Part shown: positions 11,773 through 23,163 of the stretch, one piece after another | Layout of the letters: every line of letters starts with the position of its first letter | How positions within the stretch are numbered: position 1 is the first letter of the stretch | Assembly (NCBI RefSeq): GCF_000003815.2 | Contig: NC_049995.1 | Location: 2,495,173 to 2,559,172 of the forward strand | Length of the DNA stretch: 64,000 nt | Reading direction: 5' to 3' | DNA from: Branchiostoma floridae | Lineage: Eukaryota > Chordata > Leptocardii > Amphioxiformes > Branchiostomatidae | Translations under genes and position numbers: made by a program | Notes under the pieces: generated by a model | What the model was told of the DNA's origin: nothing | The model's input: the letters and a program-made list of their open reading frames with translations, nothing else | Databases searched by the model: none

Positions 11773-12414
11773 GTAAATCGATAATCAGTACTAACATAAC
11801 TTGACAAGTAATCTTAAACGTAAGGACTATATTCTCGTTTGACTTGTACATTGACCTACTCTTGAATCGGAGGAAGCCCGGCTTTGGGCCCCGTATTCGG
11901 CATGAGGAAAAATAGAACCATAGTTTTGCAGGAAATCGTGAAAAATCTGCAACCAAAACCGCAATTTAAGCATTCTGTCACTTTTTTAGATATTAGATTA
12001 GGTAATTTTGCCCCTTTTGTCTTACAAAAACTCAATGGTATTAAATCGTGATTAAGTTTAATGTTGCTTATACATGGTACCGGGCCATATCCTGAAAGGG
12101 ACAACAAAGCCACGTGACGGAGTTTCGCGGGAAATATGATTTCGCGCCAAATGGATTTCAAACTGGAGTCGAATGAGACTGAGAGGCGACGCCATAGCTG
12201 AGACTACCTCCCAAGATCTCGTCCCATCCTCCGCTAATCTACCAAATTTTAAGCTTAACTCCAACCCTAAAGTAAGCTGAGAAGTACTACTATCCTACTG
12301 CGTCGAAATTTCCGGCAAATTTTGACAAGAAAGTGGAAAAATAGGCGAGTAAAATACCCCAGGTTTGACAGGTCAGAGTTGACGAGTTGGGACAAAGGGA
12401 CGATTTCCAGCAAC
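11773..12414 (+). promoter_or_regulatory. E2F gene promoter and 5' UTR region
   Basis: Sequence upstream of the E2F start codon. It contains CACGTG at 12111-12116 and two close E2F-type sites (separate entry). The region from about 12300 to 12414 is probably 5' UTR; the frame upstream of ATG 12415 is open but starts only with TTG. The exact start site is not determinable here. Confidence 0.55.
12123..12151 (+). promoter_or_regulatory. Paired E2F-binding sites
   Basis: TTTCGCGGGAAA at 12123-12134 and TTTCGCGCCAAA at 12140-12151 both match the TTTSSCGC E2F consensus on either strand. They sit about 270 bp upstream of the E2F start codon. Vertebrate E2F1 is known to autoregulate through such sites, so the same is inferred here. 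Confidence 0.75.
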
Positions 12415-15400
12415 ATGCCGAGAGGACCTTCCCCTGGCTCCCGTCGCTCTGTGGCGGCGGCACAGAAAAAGATCTCAGGCTCTCAGTACTTTATTTTATC
12501 GTCTGGTATCACCAGTCCACTCCAGACCGCAGAATATTTCGTCAGCGGGTCCTCGGACGTCAAGGTCCGGGCGACCCCGCAACAAGGTACCGCCCAGCAA
12601 AGCTTCACCACCCCCAGCAATGGCTTCGGCGACAAAGGTCCCAGACCAGCTCTAGGAAGACCTCCGGTAAGTTTACAATTTGAAATACCCGTGTAGAATT
12701 CTTTATTCCAATTGCATAAGCTTGCATACTTTTTTCTTCTCGAAAATGATTCAGTACTGCGCCTTTTAATTATGACTGCCGGGTTTGCAAATATGGCGGG
12801 AGTGACTTGTGTTCTTTGATACGCCCACAAATCATTTCCTCACAACTGCTTGCATTTTTTGTCCAAATGATACTTTAAAACTGAGAGCTTGTAGGTTGAT
12901 CTGCGAAGGTTTAAATGTACCTAAGAAGTTGTTCAACTGAGAAGTCGATCTAGTTTTATCTTGAGGAATTGGAGAACAATAGACATACCCTCTATGCACT
13001 TTGTACTGTAAAGCTGGGTGGGGCGATTTTTGTGTTGAGGGTAAAGGGGTGTGCTGATTTGAAAATTCATTTTCATACATATAAAAAATGTATTATGGCT
13101 GTGATTTTCAATAGAATTTGTGTAGCTTTGATTCATAGTGCATTTTTAGTGAAGGAATGCCAGCTGTTTTGATAGTAATGATACACATCTGTTTTTTGGA
13201 GAGGATGAGTTTCTGTATGTAGAACAGATTAGTCATGCATTGGTAGATAGCAATCCATCTGTTGCCATAGCAACTAAGGATGCAGCCAGATCATATCACC
13301 TGTGCTGTGAATAAGGCCTCTCACAGAGGTCAGAACACAGGTGTGACAGGAATTCTAGGTAATATGTCAAAGGTAAAGGCCCCGAAATGGAAGACAGTCC
13401 TTGTCTTGACCATTGTTTCGATTTGCATTTGTTACAACGTCCAGGCAGGTTTTGTTTCTTTTTTTTCAGGGCCGTTACCTTTGACATATTACCTGTCGTT
13501 GCACATGCGTTCTGATCTATGAAAATGCTTAGTGAAATGCTTATTCCAAATTCTGTGACATCATTTTTTTTGGCTGTGATTTCTGATCATAATATAGTTA
13601 TGAAAGTATAGTTGAAAAGAAATAATGAACTCAAAACAATTTCAAGCAATCAGCCTTGGTAATGAATTATTTTACATGAAATAAGAAATAAAACGAGCAA
13701 GAAGCTTTTTCCTTGAACAATCCTGGCTGTCAGTGTCAATCAAAATTAGCAGTTCAACTTCAACCAATGAGAGACAAGCTCCATGTCGATCAGATTCTTA
13801 CATGTCCATTTTTGTTCAACATTTCTACAGTTTTTATGTCAGCTTTTTTGTTGTGCATTTTTACTGGAGATGAATCATGCCAGACAATGAAAAATTATCA
13901 GTCCCCCCTAATTAGCAGGTAATTAGCAGGAATGCTGCTAATGAATTCATGGTGTATTCAAGAGAAATGTACATTTGCATAGTGAAGAGAGGGGTGTGAA
14001 AGGGATGATCAAATTTCCTCTCTTGATCCTTTTGTTGTTGTTTTATTTCAACTTGATGCATTTGAGCATGACAACAAGAACAGGATGTAGGTGTTGGTGT
14101 TAATCTCCAAGCAGATCCTACAATGGCATAAAATAGTACCAAACTGGCCAAGGAGTGTACTGTAGTCAGCCAAGAGGTGTCCATTTGCCATTTGCGGTAG
14201 CGAAACACACTTCTAAGCCGGCTTCACTCCTCTGGTAGCTTTTGATACTATCTTATGCTACCGTAGGATCTGCTTGGAGATTAGTTGGTGTAGCATTTTG
14301 GGGGCGATAACATCACCCTTCTGTAATAAAGACTAGTTACAGCTTCGTGTAACTTGATGTAAAGGGGAGGGGGGGGGGCATGTAAAAGATAAGAACATCA
14401 GTCGTTGTGTGCAGGGTTCTAGCTAGTGCATTTTAGCGTAGTGGGCCACTATGCTAAAATTTGTGATCCCTACGCTAAAATAAGGGCCACTACGCTAATT
14501 TTTAACTAGTGTTATGGTGCTTTGCTGTCATTTGCTTGTTCAACAATGACTAATCAATGTCTGAACAATGAAAAATGATGATATGCCACTCAAAACTGAC
14601 TCCAAAATCCTAACTTTTAACTCTACATCTTCAAATCTCACTGTGGAAGGACCAAGACCTTCTACACCAATCTCCTGATTGGTCACTTCGCTACCATGCC
14701 ATTCCCACTACACTAAAATAGAATCCTGGCTAGAACCCTGTGGTTCACAGTTTTCAACATTGACTATGGCAAAGTCCCGTCCATGACAAACTTCTTTCCA
14801 CAGCAAACTCCCTTTCCCTGTAATAGAAAGCCTCACAGTAAATCAGATAGTATGTGTTTGTGAGTCAATGTTTGAAATCGCAACCCCCACCCCCTGGAAT
14901 AAAAGCAAGCCCCTGCAAAAGATTGGTCCCAAGTGGATCCACTGAGTCCACAATATAAGGTGGATCTAGATTGGACCCCTCCCCCTCAGAGCTGGATTTT
15001 GTCAGTTCATACCAAGATTTGTGAATCTGGATCAAACCTGTGCCTAGGTGAATCCATTTTGACAAATCCTGGTATGAACATGGTCAAACTCTCAATGAGT
15101 AGATCTTTCTACAAGAGAATTGTTTGCAAATCACTCACTATGTTTATCTTTCTTCTGTTTTATCCACCAGGCTAAGAGAAAGCTGGAGTTAGATGGAGGT
15201 ATCCTGGACGACACTTTCAAGTCTCCTACTAAGAGTACCAAGAAGAGAGGCAGTCCAAAAGGTGTGCTTGGTCGTGTATTTGTTTTGCCTGTTTATTACT
15301 AGTAGTATGTCTTCTATAGGCAGACGAGTATTTTCTAATGAGAAAAATGTGATTTGAACAGGAAAAGGAGATAGCAAATATTTATGGATAAGTTTTTTCA

Positions 15401-18400
15401 GCCCCAAAATTGTTAAAGAGGAATTTGATGTGCTTAGGGAGTCTTAGTAAGTCTTTAGCAAGTCAACTAACTTGCAGCAGCATATGATATTGTGTTATGT
15501 TGTCTTCCTTTCTGTTGACCTATGACCTCAATGAAACCTGCTGGCCAAAAATTGGTAACCTTTGACCTTTCAGCCAAGTCACCCCTGGAGAAGACGAGAT
15601 ACGACACATCGCTGGGTCTCCTGACCAAGAAGTTTGTCGGCCTCCTTGGGAGTTCTCCCGACGGCATCGTAGACTTGAACCAGGCAGCTGAGGTGGGTGT
15701 CTTTTAGGTCACAGAACACTGTAAATGAAATCAAGCTTCAGGTGACAAGGACCAAGATTTCTGGCCGGAACACTCATAACAAACAGTTACCAATAGATGC
15801 AAAAACTCTCCCCTCCCCTCGGACGCTCCCATGCACAGAGATTCTTCTGTGCATGGCAGTGAGGCTGCAACTGGTGAAATGTAGAAGAATGCGTCAGTTT
15901 AGGGCTTATAAGTTGGATTATGATTGTTTGGTATGAATTTGTGAGTGAATACTGTTACCACCTGATTCTGTGCATCTGCTGTAGTTAACATGACCTCCGC
16001 TGAACATCATTTGATAGTGGGTTTTGAAAGAGAACAGGCAGACAAACTTTATCTAAGGTATTTGTAGTATTGCTTAAACTTACTGGTACAGTTACGACTA
16101 ACCATAACTTGAAATCCGTCTGTCCAGGTATTAAATGTACAGAAGAGAAGAATTTATGACATCACAAATGTGCTGGAAGGCATCAACCTGATAAAGAAGA
16201 AGTCGAAGAACCATATAGAATGGAGGTAAGTCGATCAGTTTAAGACATGTAGGGTCAAATAGCCAAGTGATTCGGATAGTGGACACAAGACTTAGCCGGT
16301 ATTCCAAACAGAAAAGAAACTCCAAGAGCTAAGGAAGCTTGCAGGATGCAAAGCACAGTGGGAAAAGGTGAAGAAAAACTGAATGCAGCCACAGAACTTT
16401 AAAAAAACTGTGATGCAGAACACGGTGACTGATGATGATTCCAACCAGACTAACTGTAGGTTAACTGTACGCAAAAGTTGTGTGGAGATAGTTGTCAGAC
16501 TCAGCATACTGAGAGTAGAAAGTTTTTGTAATTTCCTGACGGATTTGCTGTGTTGGTCTCCCACAGAGGTTCTCCCATCACACCCAATGGCCCTGCAAGA
16601 GTGGCCACACCTGCGGTCATGGACTTACACTCAGGTGAGACCCTAACATCACTTTGGTCATTTGTGAACATTTATTTAGCTTTGTTTCATAGTTTTCTAT
16701 CAGAAAAGTTTTATCTTTTTGAGGTACATTATTTTTCAAGGCCAAGTCAAAGTGATTGAACTGTATGAAGATTGTAAACTAATCTCCAAGCAAATCATAT
16801 GGTAGCATAAGATAGTATCAAAAGCTGGGAGTGTGTTTGGCTACTTGGCAAATGTATACCTCTTGGCTGACTACACTCCTTGGTCAGTTTGGTACTATCT
16901 TATGCCATCGTAGGATCTGCTTGGAGATTGTGAACATGTTTCTAGCATCTGAATAACTACAGCAAAACTACTATCTCAGTATCGAACAAAACTCAATCCA
17001 TTTTTTCCCCTTTCCAGACCTTGCCGATCTAGAAGCCAAGGAGAATCTGTTGGATGAGCTTATACGACACTCGAGCACCCAGCTCAAACATCTTACAGAG
17101 GACTCAGAGAATAAGAAATATCCTTTTCAACATGGTGAACATTACTGTAAATGCAGAAATGTTCACGGTGGTTTTATGATAGCGGTTTTCGCGGTGACCA
17201 CTTCACCGCGAACATAATACCACCGCGAACATATTTTCATCATATATATAATGATCTTTATTTGCATGTTCCTGCCCATGTGGGCTAAATGCAGCAAATC
17301 CCATAATGGGATACTAATTATAAAGACTAAGTACTATAACATGTAGTATTACAATTGAATAAACAATACATCTGCAACTAAGCTATCACTATATCTAACG
17401 TTTACATGACTCTTCCCTTTTCTTAAAACATCAGCTCACAGAGTTTGTGTTGTACAAAGTTGTCTGGTTGTCATTATATGTACAAACAGGTTGTCGTTGG
17501 TCAACTCTTTACATCATATAATGGTGCTACTGCGAACTTAAAAACCACCGCAAACACTCCACTTTCCCGCTACCGTGAAAGTAAACTCCCACAGACTTAA
17601 ATTATAGTATATCACAGTGAGCTGTAGAGAGAGATATGGAATTGCTTTGTTTTTAAACTTTATAAAACTGTTGTACCCTCCTACAGTGATTACCCAGTAA
17701 GTAAAGATCTGATACTCTGTGAGGATCTTATATGCATGAGTAGGAGGGTAAAATAGCTGCTGCAGGGGGTAAAAATGCTTTTTTTTCCCCAAAAAACCTA
17801 TGACAAAACTTGCCCCCAAAATTAGAGGTTGCATGAGAGCGCATCACTCTGTTCTCTTCTTCACCAAAAAAATGACAATACCATTTGATTTTGTTACCTC
17901 ACACACCAGGTTTTGTATTCAACAGTACAAGCTGCATATCCAGACAGATTTATTTGATCCACTCATACCAAGAAGGACCCCTACTCTTTTCGATAAGTGT
18001 GGTGGCTTCTTTATCATGCTGGAGGTGTGGCTCTCCCCAAACACAGGGAAACAGTAACTGACTTGAATGATATTACTCTTAACTCCGCTGTACGCATGCG
18101 TACGTAACGTACCAAGACATCCTATGTGTCTATGTTGGGAAACTTTTGACATTGTTGAACTCAGGCATTTGTGCTCAAGGAACCTGGTCTTAAGTGATCT
18201 GTCTCATTGAGGTTTCTTTCTTTACAAGGCCCTCTGAAGTTCTGACCTTGTCACTTTATATGTTAAAGGACACCACACTAATGTTCCCTAGGAGTAATTG
18301 ATTTGAATGATATTACCCTTAACTCCTCTGCACGCATGCGTACGTTACGTACCAGGACATCCGCAGTATCAAGACCTTCGAGGAGCAGACGGTCATCGCT

Positions 18401-21400
18401 ATCAAGGCTCCACCAGAGACAAGACTGGAGGTCCCGGACCCTAGAGAGGTGATTTGTTAATGTTCACTTTAGGCAGGGCTCCAAATACCACCTGCATATG
18501 CAGGCTAGTGCAGGTAAAATTGGAACTGTGCAGGTATTTCTGGTGTCGACCTGAACCTAACCTGCACTGGTCCATGTACTGGATCTTATATACATGTCCT
18601 ATGATGTATCTGTTTGTTTTTCTGGACAGGTCCAAAAAGAGCGAAATAAACTACCTTTACTTAGGCTTTAGCCATCCCTAAACAATGAGTTATTCTCAAA
18701 GTTTCTTTGTTTGTTTGAAACTTCATTTCTTCCTAAGAACCTCAAATTGGCCGCTTGTCATTTAGGACATGAGGGACCTAAGGGTAAAATGAAATATAGC
18801 AAAATTACAGATTACATTGAGTCCTACTAAATCTATCAACATATATTATTACTGTAAGGTTCCCTGTACAGAAGCAGACCATTTGCAGACAAGCTCATGG
18901 ATATTTATAGCTTGCAGTGTTTTTGCTATTCAGACAAATTTGTAGGCTTGTAGGCTCTCAAAATATTTCTACATCAGGTTTTTTTTCAGTTTATGCATAA
19001 TAATCTTTAGGTACAGTCAAACCTGCCCGAGCGACCACCTCTTCTCAGCGACCACCTGGCCATTTCGACCGCTTTTTCTCGGTCCCGATTTATTTTCCCA
19101 TTGACGTAAGCCAGGGTTCTCCCCAGAGAGTGGAATAAGGGAGGCCCTCCACTATACTCTCAGCCAGCTCCACTATACTATTTTGCAAATTTAGTGTGTT
19201 TCTTCCCTATTTTCTTTGTTAGTTTTGCTAAGATTAATGACAATTCACAGATTTTTATACCAAGTGGCATCACTTTTCCAGTAAGCATTGTCTGCAAAAA
19301 CTTGTGAATGGGCAATGATCAAAACAATAGTTTTGCCACTTCACAACAAAGGAATAACAACAGTATATTATACCTGTAGTATTTGACACCCTCTGTCATT
19401 GCAAAATGAACCCATTTTCATGAAAGTGCAGCGCGTTGGTGCAGGTTATTTTTGCCAGCCCCTCCACTATACTTAACAATTCTGGGGAGAACCCTGCGTA
19501 AGCATTAAGCGATCTTTTCTCAACGACCACCTGGCCACCGCGACCGGCCCAAATTGGGACCCATAACGACCGCATCATTTTCAAAATTGAGGTTTTCATT
19601 GATTTTTTATGATAACTAGCGCGATTTTGTGCGGAAATCGGCCAGTTTGCGTCGGATTATGGGGTTAAATTTACAGTTTACAGTGTGCGTGTTGTATTTG
19701 AGATTAAAGACCTCGCTTCTTTGCGTGCGTGCAGTGTGCTTGCTATTTGCCATTAAGCACAACGGAAACCATTTATACTTTGTATCGGGCATGTTTTGAG
19801 TCGATACTCTTCTCAGCGACCACCTGTCCAAATCGACCGCTTTTTTCCGGTCCCCCGGGTGGTCGTCTTGGGCAGGTTTGACTGTAACAGTTTGGAAGTT
19901 GAACTCTTGGCTGTTGAGAATGAATTGTGTATTGAAAGCACTTCTGTGGCGGCTTTCGCTTACCTTGAACTGAAAAGAAAAATTTATAGCTCAGTCGCAA
20001 ACAAAGTCCTTGTGGACTAATTTCGCTCAATATTTCAATTATATTCAGACTTACAGTAACAAATGATTTAGACTTGTACTAAGATGTAGTAACAAATAAC
20101 TTGCTGTTCAGTACATTTAAATGTGTTTGATTAATAACAAATTTATATTGCAGAAAATTCAAATATAGTTGAATTATAATAATAAATATAAAAAAAATAA
20201 AGAGAAGAATGATCAGAAATAACTAACAAATGATAATTTGTTCACAGAGCATTCAGATCTGGTTGAAGAGCAGCAAAGGTCCCATCGAGGTGTACCTGTG
20301 TCCTGAGGAACAGAACACAGAGGATGCTGGGAGTTCTTCCTCCGACGCGGCCAGCTCGGAGGGCTGCAGCTCTACCAGCGGTTCCCCTTGTAGCGTAAAA
20401 GGTAGCGAACTCAAAACCAACGTCATGCATTGTAGCAAGGCTAGTGTGATGGCTGAGGGGGGTAGTAGTAGCGATTGTCGTAAGTTTTGCTGGATGGGGG
20501 TAGGTGGTCAGTACCTGTATTGTAACGGTGGGAGTAGAAAGTGTAGTGGATGTGATCCCGACAAACCTGATGTAATGGCTATGAATAATGTACCAAAGGT
20601 TCATGGTTCGAACCCGCAAATCAAACAGGAAGGGCTGGGAAGTGAGGGTGTCGTTCCAACAACACCTTTCTTGATGTACGATTGTCAAGAGTTGGTGCAA
20701 CCGTGGGAGGGGGGCACGAGCGCTTTAGCTGCAATCTTTGACGGAAATATTGACTCGGCTCCGTCATTCGAGGGAGAAAACGGGGGGAATGTTGGTGAAA
20801 CTTCTGCAAGCAAATCTGTTCATAGTGAGGTTGAAGCACCTGTGGTCCTGGAAGGGTTTGAAGTGGAGGAATTTCCTGATTTTGAGTTCATCCGTGCATT
20901 TATCCACGGCACAGAAAATCCACATGCAGACCCCAACATTGTTGAAAACGGATTCCATTGAAAATATTTTTGGTTAGTGAAAATGAAAGATTGACACAAA
21001 AAAATTGTATAACAGAAAAGCAGACCAGTTTGAAAGATATGTTTGAGATCAGAAGTTGATGCAAAAAGTTGGAAATGTTGATATTGCAAAGAAGTACATT
21101 CTAAGATTCAAAGTGTTGATGCTTTCTTATTATCTATTCAAGAATCGATGTCTCAGAAATATCTGAATTGGTTAAGAAAGGAAAATCATATTAAGAAAGA
21201 TATTGGCTAAGAAAGGAATATTATTTATGAATCATGTTCTAGAGATGACTGTTCATTTGTATGACTTCCACATACAGAACTTCTATGTTGAATATTTTTT
21301 GTAACATGCCAAGCTGAAATGAAAATAAATTCTTGCCATTGCGAAGATCTGAGTTTGAAGAAAATTTACAACAAGCTAGACACATTGACGGTCACATTGC

Positions 21401-22474
21401 AATTAACAATGTCTAAACAATGTTTAGACAAATATGCTGAAGAAATTCCTTGTTATAACTATAACAGAACAAAGTGCAGGTCTTTTGAAAATTCTTCATG
21501 ATAAACTTGATATAACAGTGGTAGAAACTGAAACATTGGATGATAAAATCAGTTGTCAACAATAAGTTATTTAGAAGGTGTTCCTATGTAACTTTTCATG
21601 ATAGCAAAATAGGTAAGTGTTGTCTAAAAAATTAATCTAATTATGATAATTAGCATACCAGGTGGTAATCAGAAGGGTTGATTTGATTGGTCAATTTTGA
21701 TCAACTTGTTTTTGATTGGTTGAATGTGATTCAGTTCAATCCTGCATTAAAGGTGATTAAAGGTTGTCCAAATGCTGTGATGCTGTTAGTTCGATTCCGG
21801 CTGTGTCGCTCACCCGACATGCACGCTGCCGGAAAAGGTTGCAGTCTTTAGGACGGGATGTTAAGCCGTGGTCCACTGTTCAATGTGCTTGTCGGAAAGA
21901 GCTAGGGCAATTTTTCCAGTACAATGAACCTGTAAATATTGTACATAGTGTCGTGTCAGTGGAACATACTGTAAATGTATTTAAGTTTGTGGAGATTTAA
22001 TTTCGCGGTAGCGGGAAAAAGGGCTTTTCGCGTTGGTTTTAAGTTTGCGAGAGCACCATGCACTGTGGTCTCTTAATGCCATGAAAAAATGTTCGCGATG
22101 GTTTTAATTTCGCGGTGAAGTGGTCACCGCAAAAACTGAATAATAAACCACTGCAAACATTTCTGCATTTACTCTTATTATTTAGCTCTTAATTGTGCTA
22201 AAACTGGATGTGACATGATGATTGACAGCTGTCTGTTCCATCCACAGGTGACCCCAGGCTGGAGTCGGCACTGGTTGAGAACGAGGAAATCGACCCCTCG
22301 CAGGAAATGGCGCGGAGCCTCCTCCCACAGACCGAAGACCAGGACCAGGAGATCCAAGACTTCGTCGCTCTCTCCCCTCCACTCATGGAGGACGACTATC
22401 TCTTCAGCCTCTCGCCCGGCGAAGGAATCTCGGATTTGTTCGACGCGTACGATCTTTTCAGCGACGACAATTAG
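12415..22474 (+). CDS. E2F: E2F1/2/3-type transcription factor
   Basis: Nuclear DNA-binding activator of G1/S genes, acting with a DP partner and bound by RB. Exons: 12415-12666, 15171-15261, 15574-15692, 16128-16225, 16567-16634, 17018-17117, 18334-18448, 20248-20479, 22248-22474; 1302 nt, 433 aa, close to vertebrate E2F1/E2F3 length. In order: AKRKLEL at the exon 1/2 junction (cyclin A-binding region), DNA-binding domain in exons 3-4 ([14 protein letters not shown], then [13 protein letters not shown]), dimerisation/leucine-rich helix in exon 6, marked box in exons 7-8 ([31 protein letters not shown]), and a C-terminal RB-binding motif [20 protein letters not shown]. All joins keep frame. 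Seven introns are GT-AG and intron 6 is AT-AC. The start ATG 12415 is the first ATG of the open frame. The exon 8 donor at 20480 was chosen for its GTAAGT and correct phase. Confidence 0.93.
13357..13494. repeat. Short inverted-repeat element
   Basis: AGGTAATATGTCAAAGGTAA at the left pairs with TTACCTTTGACATATTACCT at the right around a ~90 bp loop. Non-coding foldback in E2F intron 1. Confidence 0.7.
14101..14283. mobile_element. MITE family 1, copy 1
   Basis: Terminal inverted repeats TAATCTCCAAGCAGATCCTA and TAGGATCTGCTTGGAGATTA. Subterminal TGGCATAAAATAGTACC pairs with a similar TACTATCTTATGC arm. Further copies lie at 16780-16930 and 32867-33058. The ends start and finish with TA, consistent with a TA target site. 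Confidence 0.85.
14412..14740. mobile_element. hAT-like MITE
   Basis: The ends CAGGGTTCTAGCTAG and CTGGCTAGAACCCTG are inverted copies of the CAGGG type used by hAT elements. Inside, CTACGCTAAAAT motifs repeat. A clear 8 bp target duplication is not visible at this copy. Confidence 0.6.
16780..16930. mobile_element. MITE family 1, copy 2
   Basis: Same terminal repeats as 14101-14283, with internal loss: AATCTCCAAGCAAATCAT to AGGATCTGCTTGGAGATT. It lies in E2F intron 5. Confidence 0.8.
17143..17600. mobile_element. MITE family 2, copy 1, interrupted by other repeat sequence
   Basis: Begins TACTGTAAATGCAGAAATGT, with TTCGCGGTGACCACTTCACC inside, and ends with CGCTACCGTGAAAG. Copies lie at 21967-22172 and 25552-25725. 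Between 17230 and 17520 it carries unrelated AT-rich sequence, perhaps a truncated retroelement end. It begins 26 bp inside the U12 intron donor side. Confidence 0.65.
18061..18125 (+). repeat. Duplicate of the U12 branch site, acceptor and exon 7 start
   Basis: The stretch 18061-18120 is a near copy of 18296-18361. It has TACTCTTAACTCCGCTGTAC (branch site and AC end) followed by GCATGCGTACGTAACGTACC, which reads as the start of exon 7 (HAYVTYQDI). It then diverges and reaches a stop at about 18192-18194. It is a decoy acceptor some 240 bp before the real one. Confidence 0.8.
19013..19885. mobile_element. Inverted-repeat element with nested insertion
   Basis: The ends ACAGTCAAACCTGCCC and GGGCAGGTTTGACTGT are perfect inverted copies. 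The internal GCGACCACCT motif repeats. The element is split by the CAGGG-type MITE at 19112-19496, so it is the older of the two. Confidence 0.85.
19112..19496. mobile_element. hAT-like MITE nested in the 19013-19885 element
   Basis: The ends CAGGGTTCTCCCCAGA and TCTGGGGAGAACCCTG are inverted copies (one mismatch). CGTAAGC flanks both sides (19105-19111 and 19497-19503) as a target-site duplication, close to the 8 bp usual for hAT. Confidence 0.85.
20480..20961 (+). CDS. Possible alternative C-terminus of E2F by exon 8 read-through
   Basis: If the GTAAGT donor at 20480 is not used, the frame stays open for 160 more codons to TGA 20959-20961. The predicted tail is rich in Gly, Ser, Glu and Asp and ends in an acidic/aromatic stretch ([10 protein letters not shown]). 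It would replace the RB-binding activation domain. An AATAAA lies downstream at 21324-21329. Length and acidity argue against chance, but no homologue is recognised. It could equally be plain intron. Confidence 0.4.
21764..21960 (+). repeat. SINE-like repeat
   Basis: Contains TTAGTTCGATTCCGG, a B-box-like element, followed by a body with CTTTAGGACGGGATGTTAAG and CAATGTGCTTGTCGGAAAGAG. The same body motifs recur at about 55575-55680. The A box is not clear, so the 5' end is truncated or altered. It lies in E2F intron 8. Confidence 0.5.
21967..22172. mobile_element. MITE family 2, copy 2
   Basis: TACTGTAAATG at the left and GCAAACATTTCTGCATTTAC at the right, with TTCGCGGTAGCGGGAAAA and a GTGAAGTGGTCACCGC core shared with 17143 and 25552. 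Confidence 0.8.
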
Positions 22475-22494
22475 AGACTTTTCTTAGTCCACCT

Positions 22495-23163
22495 CTTCAG
22501 TCTCTCGCCTGGCGAAGGAATGACGCATACGATCTTTTCAGCGACGACAACTAGAGACTTATCTTATTCAATCTCTTCAGCTTATAACCCGGCGAAGGAA
22601 TCTCAGATCTATTTGACGGGTACGATCTTTTCAGCGACAACAACTTCTTATTACATCCTTCTAAATCATCTCCCCTCCACTCATAGAGAACGATTTTCTC
22701 TTCAGCCTCTCGCCCGGCAAAGGAATCTCGGATTTGTTCAACGCGTACGATCTTTTCAGCGATGACAACTAGAGACGTTTCTTATTCCATCTCTTCAGCC
22801 TTTCATCCGGCGAAGGAATCTCCGATTTGTTCGACGCGTACGACCTTTTCAGCAACGACAACTAGACTCTTCAGCCTCTTGCCCGGCGAAGGAATCTCCG
22901 ATTTGTTTGACGCATACGATCTTTTCAGCGACGACAACTAGAGACTTTTCTTAGTCCACCTCTTCAGCCTCTTGCCCGGCGAAGGAATCTCCGATCTATT
23001 CAACGTGTACAAACTTTTCAGCGACGATAATGAAACACTTCTCTTAGTCCATGCTTCTAAATCATCTCCCCTCACAGAGGACGACTATCTCTTCAGCCTC
23101 TCGCCCGGCGAAGGAATCTCCGAGCTATATGACACATACGATCTTTTCAGCGACAACAACTAA
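22495..23163 (+). repeat. Seven degenerate tandem copies of the E2F C-terminal coding segment
   Basis: After the E2F stop at 22474, the last ~75 coding bases plus stop recur seven times, with GGCGAAGGAATCTC-type cores near 22512, 22590, 22713, 22811, 22886, 22978 and 23107. Most copies still read as FSL(S/L)[15 protein letters not shown] and end in a stop codon. The copy at 23070-23163 keeps the longer [15 protein letters not shown]. Spacing is irregular (about 75-130 bp) and copies fall in different frames. They probably lie in the 3' UTR. Confidence 0.9.

Larger units (their letters stand above)
12667..15170. other. E2F intron 1
   Basis: 2.5 kb intron, GTAAGT to TATCCACCAG. It holds an inverted repeat at 13357-13494, a MITE at 14101-14283 and a hAT-like MITE at 14412-14740 (separate entries). 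Otherwise nothing recognised. Confidence 0.6.
17118..18333 (+). other. AT-AC U12-type intron of E2F (intron 6)
   Basis: The donor is ATATCCTTTT directly after codon AAG-AA, which is the consensus 5' site of AT-AC minor-spliceosome introns. The 3' end is CCCTTAACTCCTCTGCAC: a U12 branch-site match (CTTAAC) about 12 nt before a terminal AC. Joining AA to G restores Lys and continues [10 protein letters not shown] as in other E2Fs. No GT-AG alternative keeps frame. U12 introns are known in vertebrate E2F genes, so the position looks ancestral. Confidence 0.9.
18449..20247. other. E2F intron 7
   Basis: Contains a repeat near 18470-18610 (CTGCATATGCAGGCTAGTGC and relatives) and the nested MITE pair 19013-19885 / 19112-19496. 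The last ~350 bp are AT-rich. No exon recognised. Confidence 0.55.

Noticed and set aside
12322..12414. N-terminal extension of E2F starting at 12322
   Set aside because: The frame is open but begins with TTG, not ATG; the first ATG is 12415 in acceptable context.
20590..20625. GGTTCGAACCC resembling a pol III B box
   Set aside because: No A box or tRNA fold around it, and it lies within the open E2F exon 8 extension.
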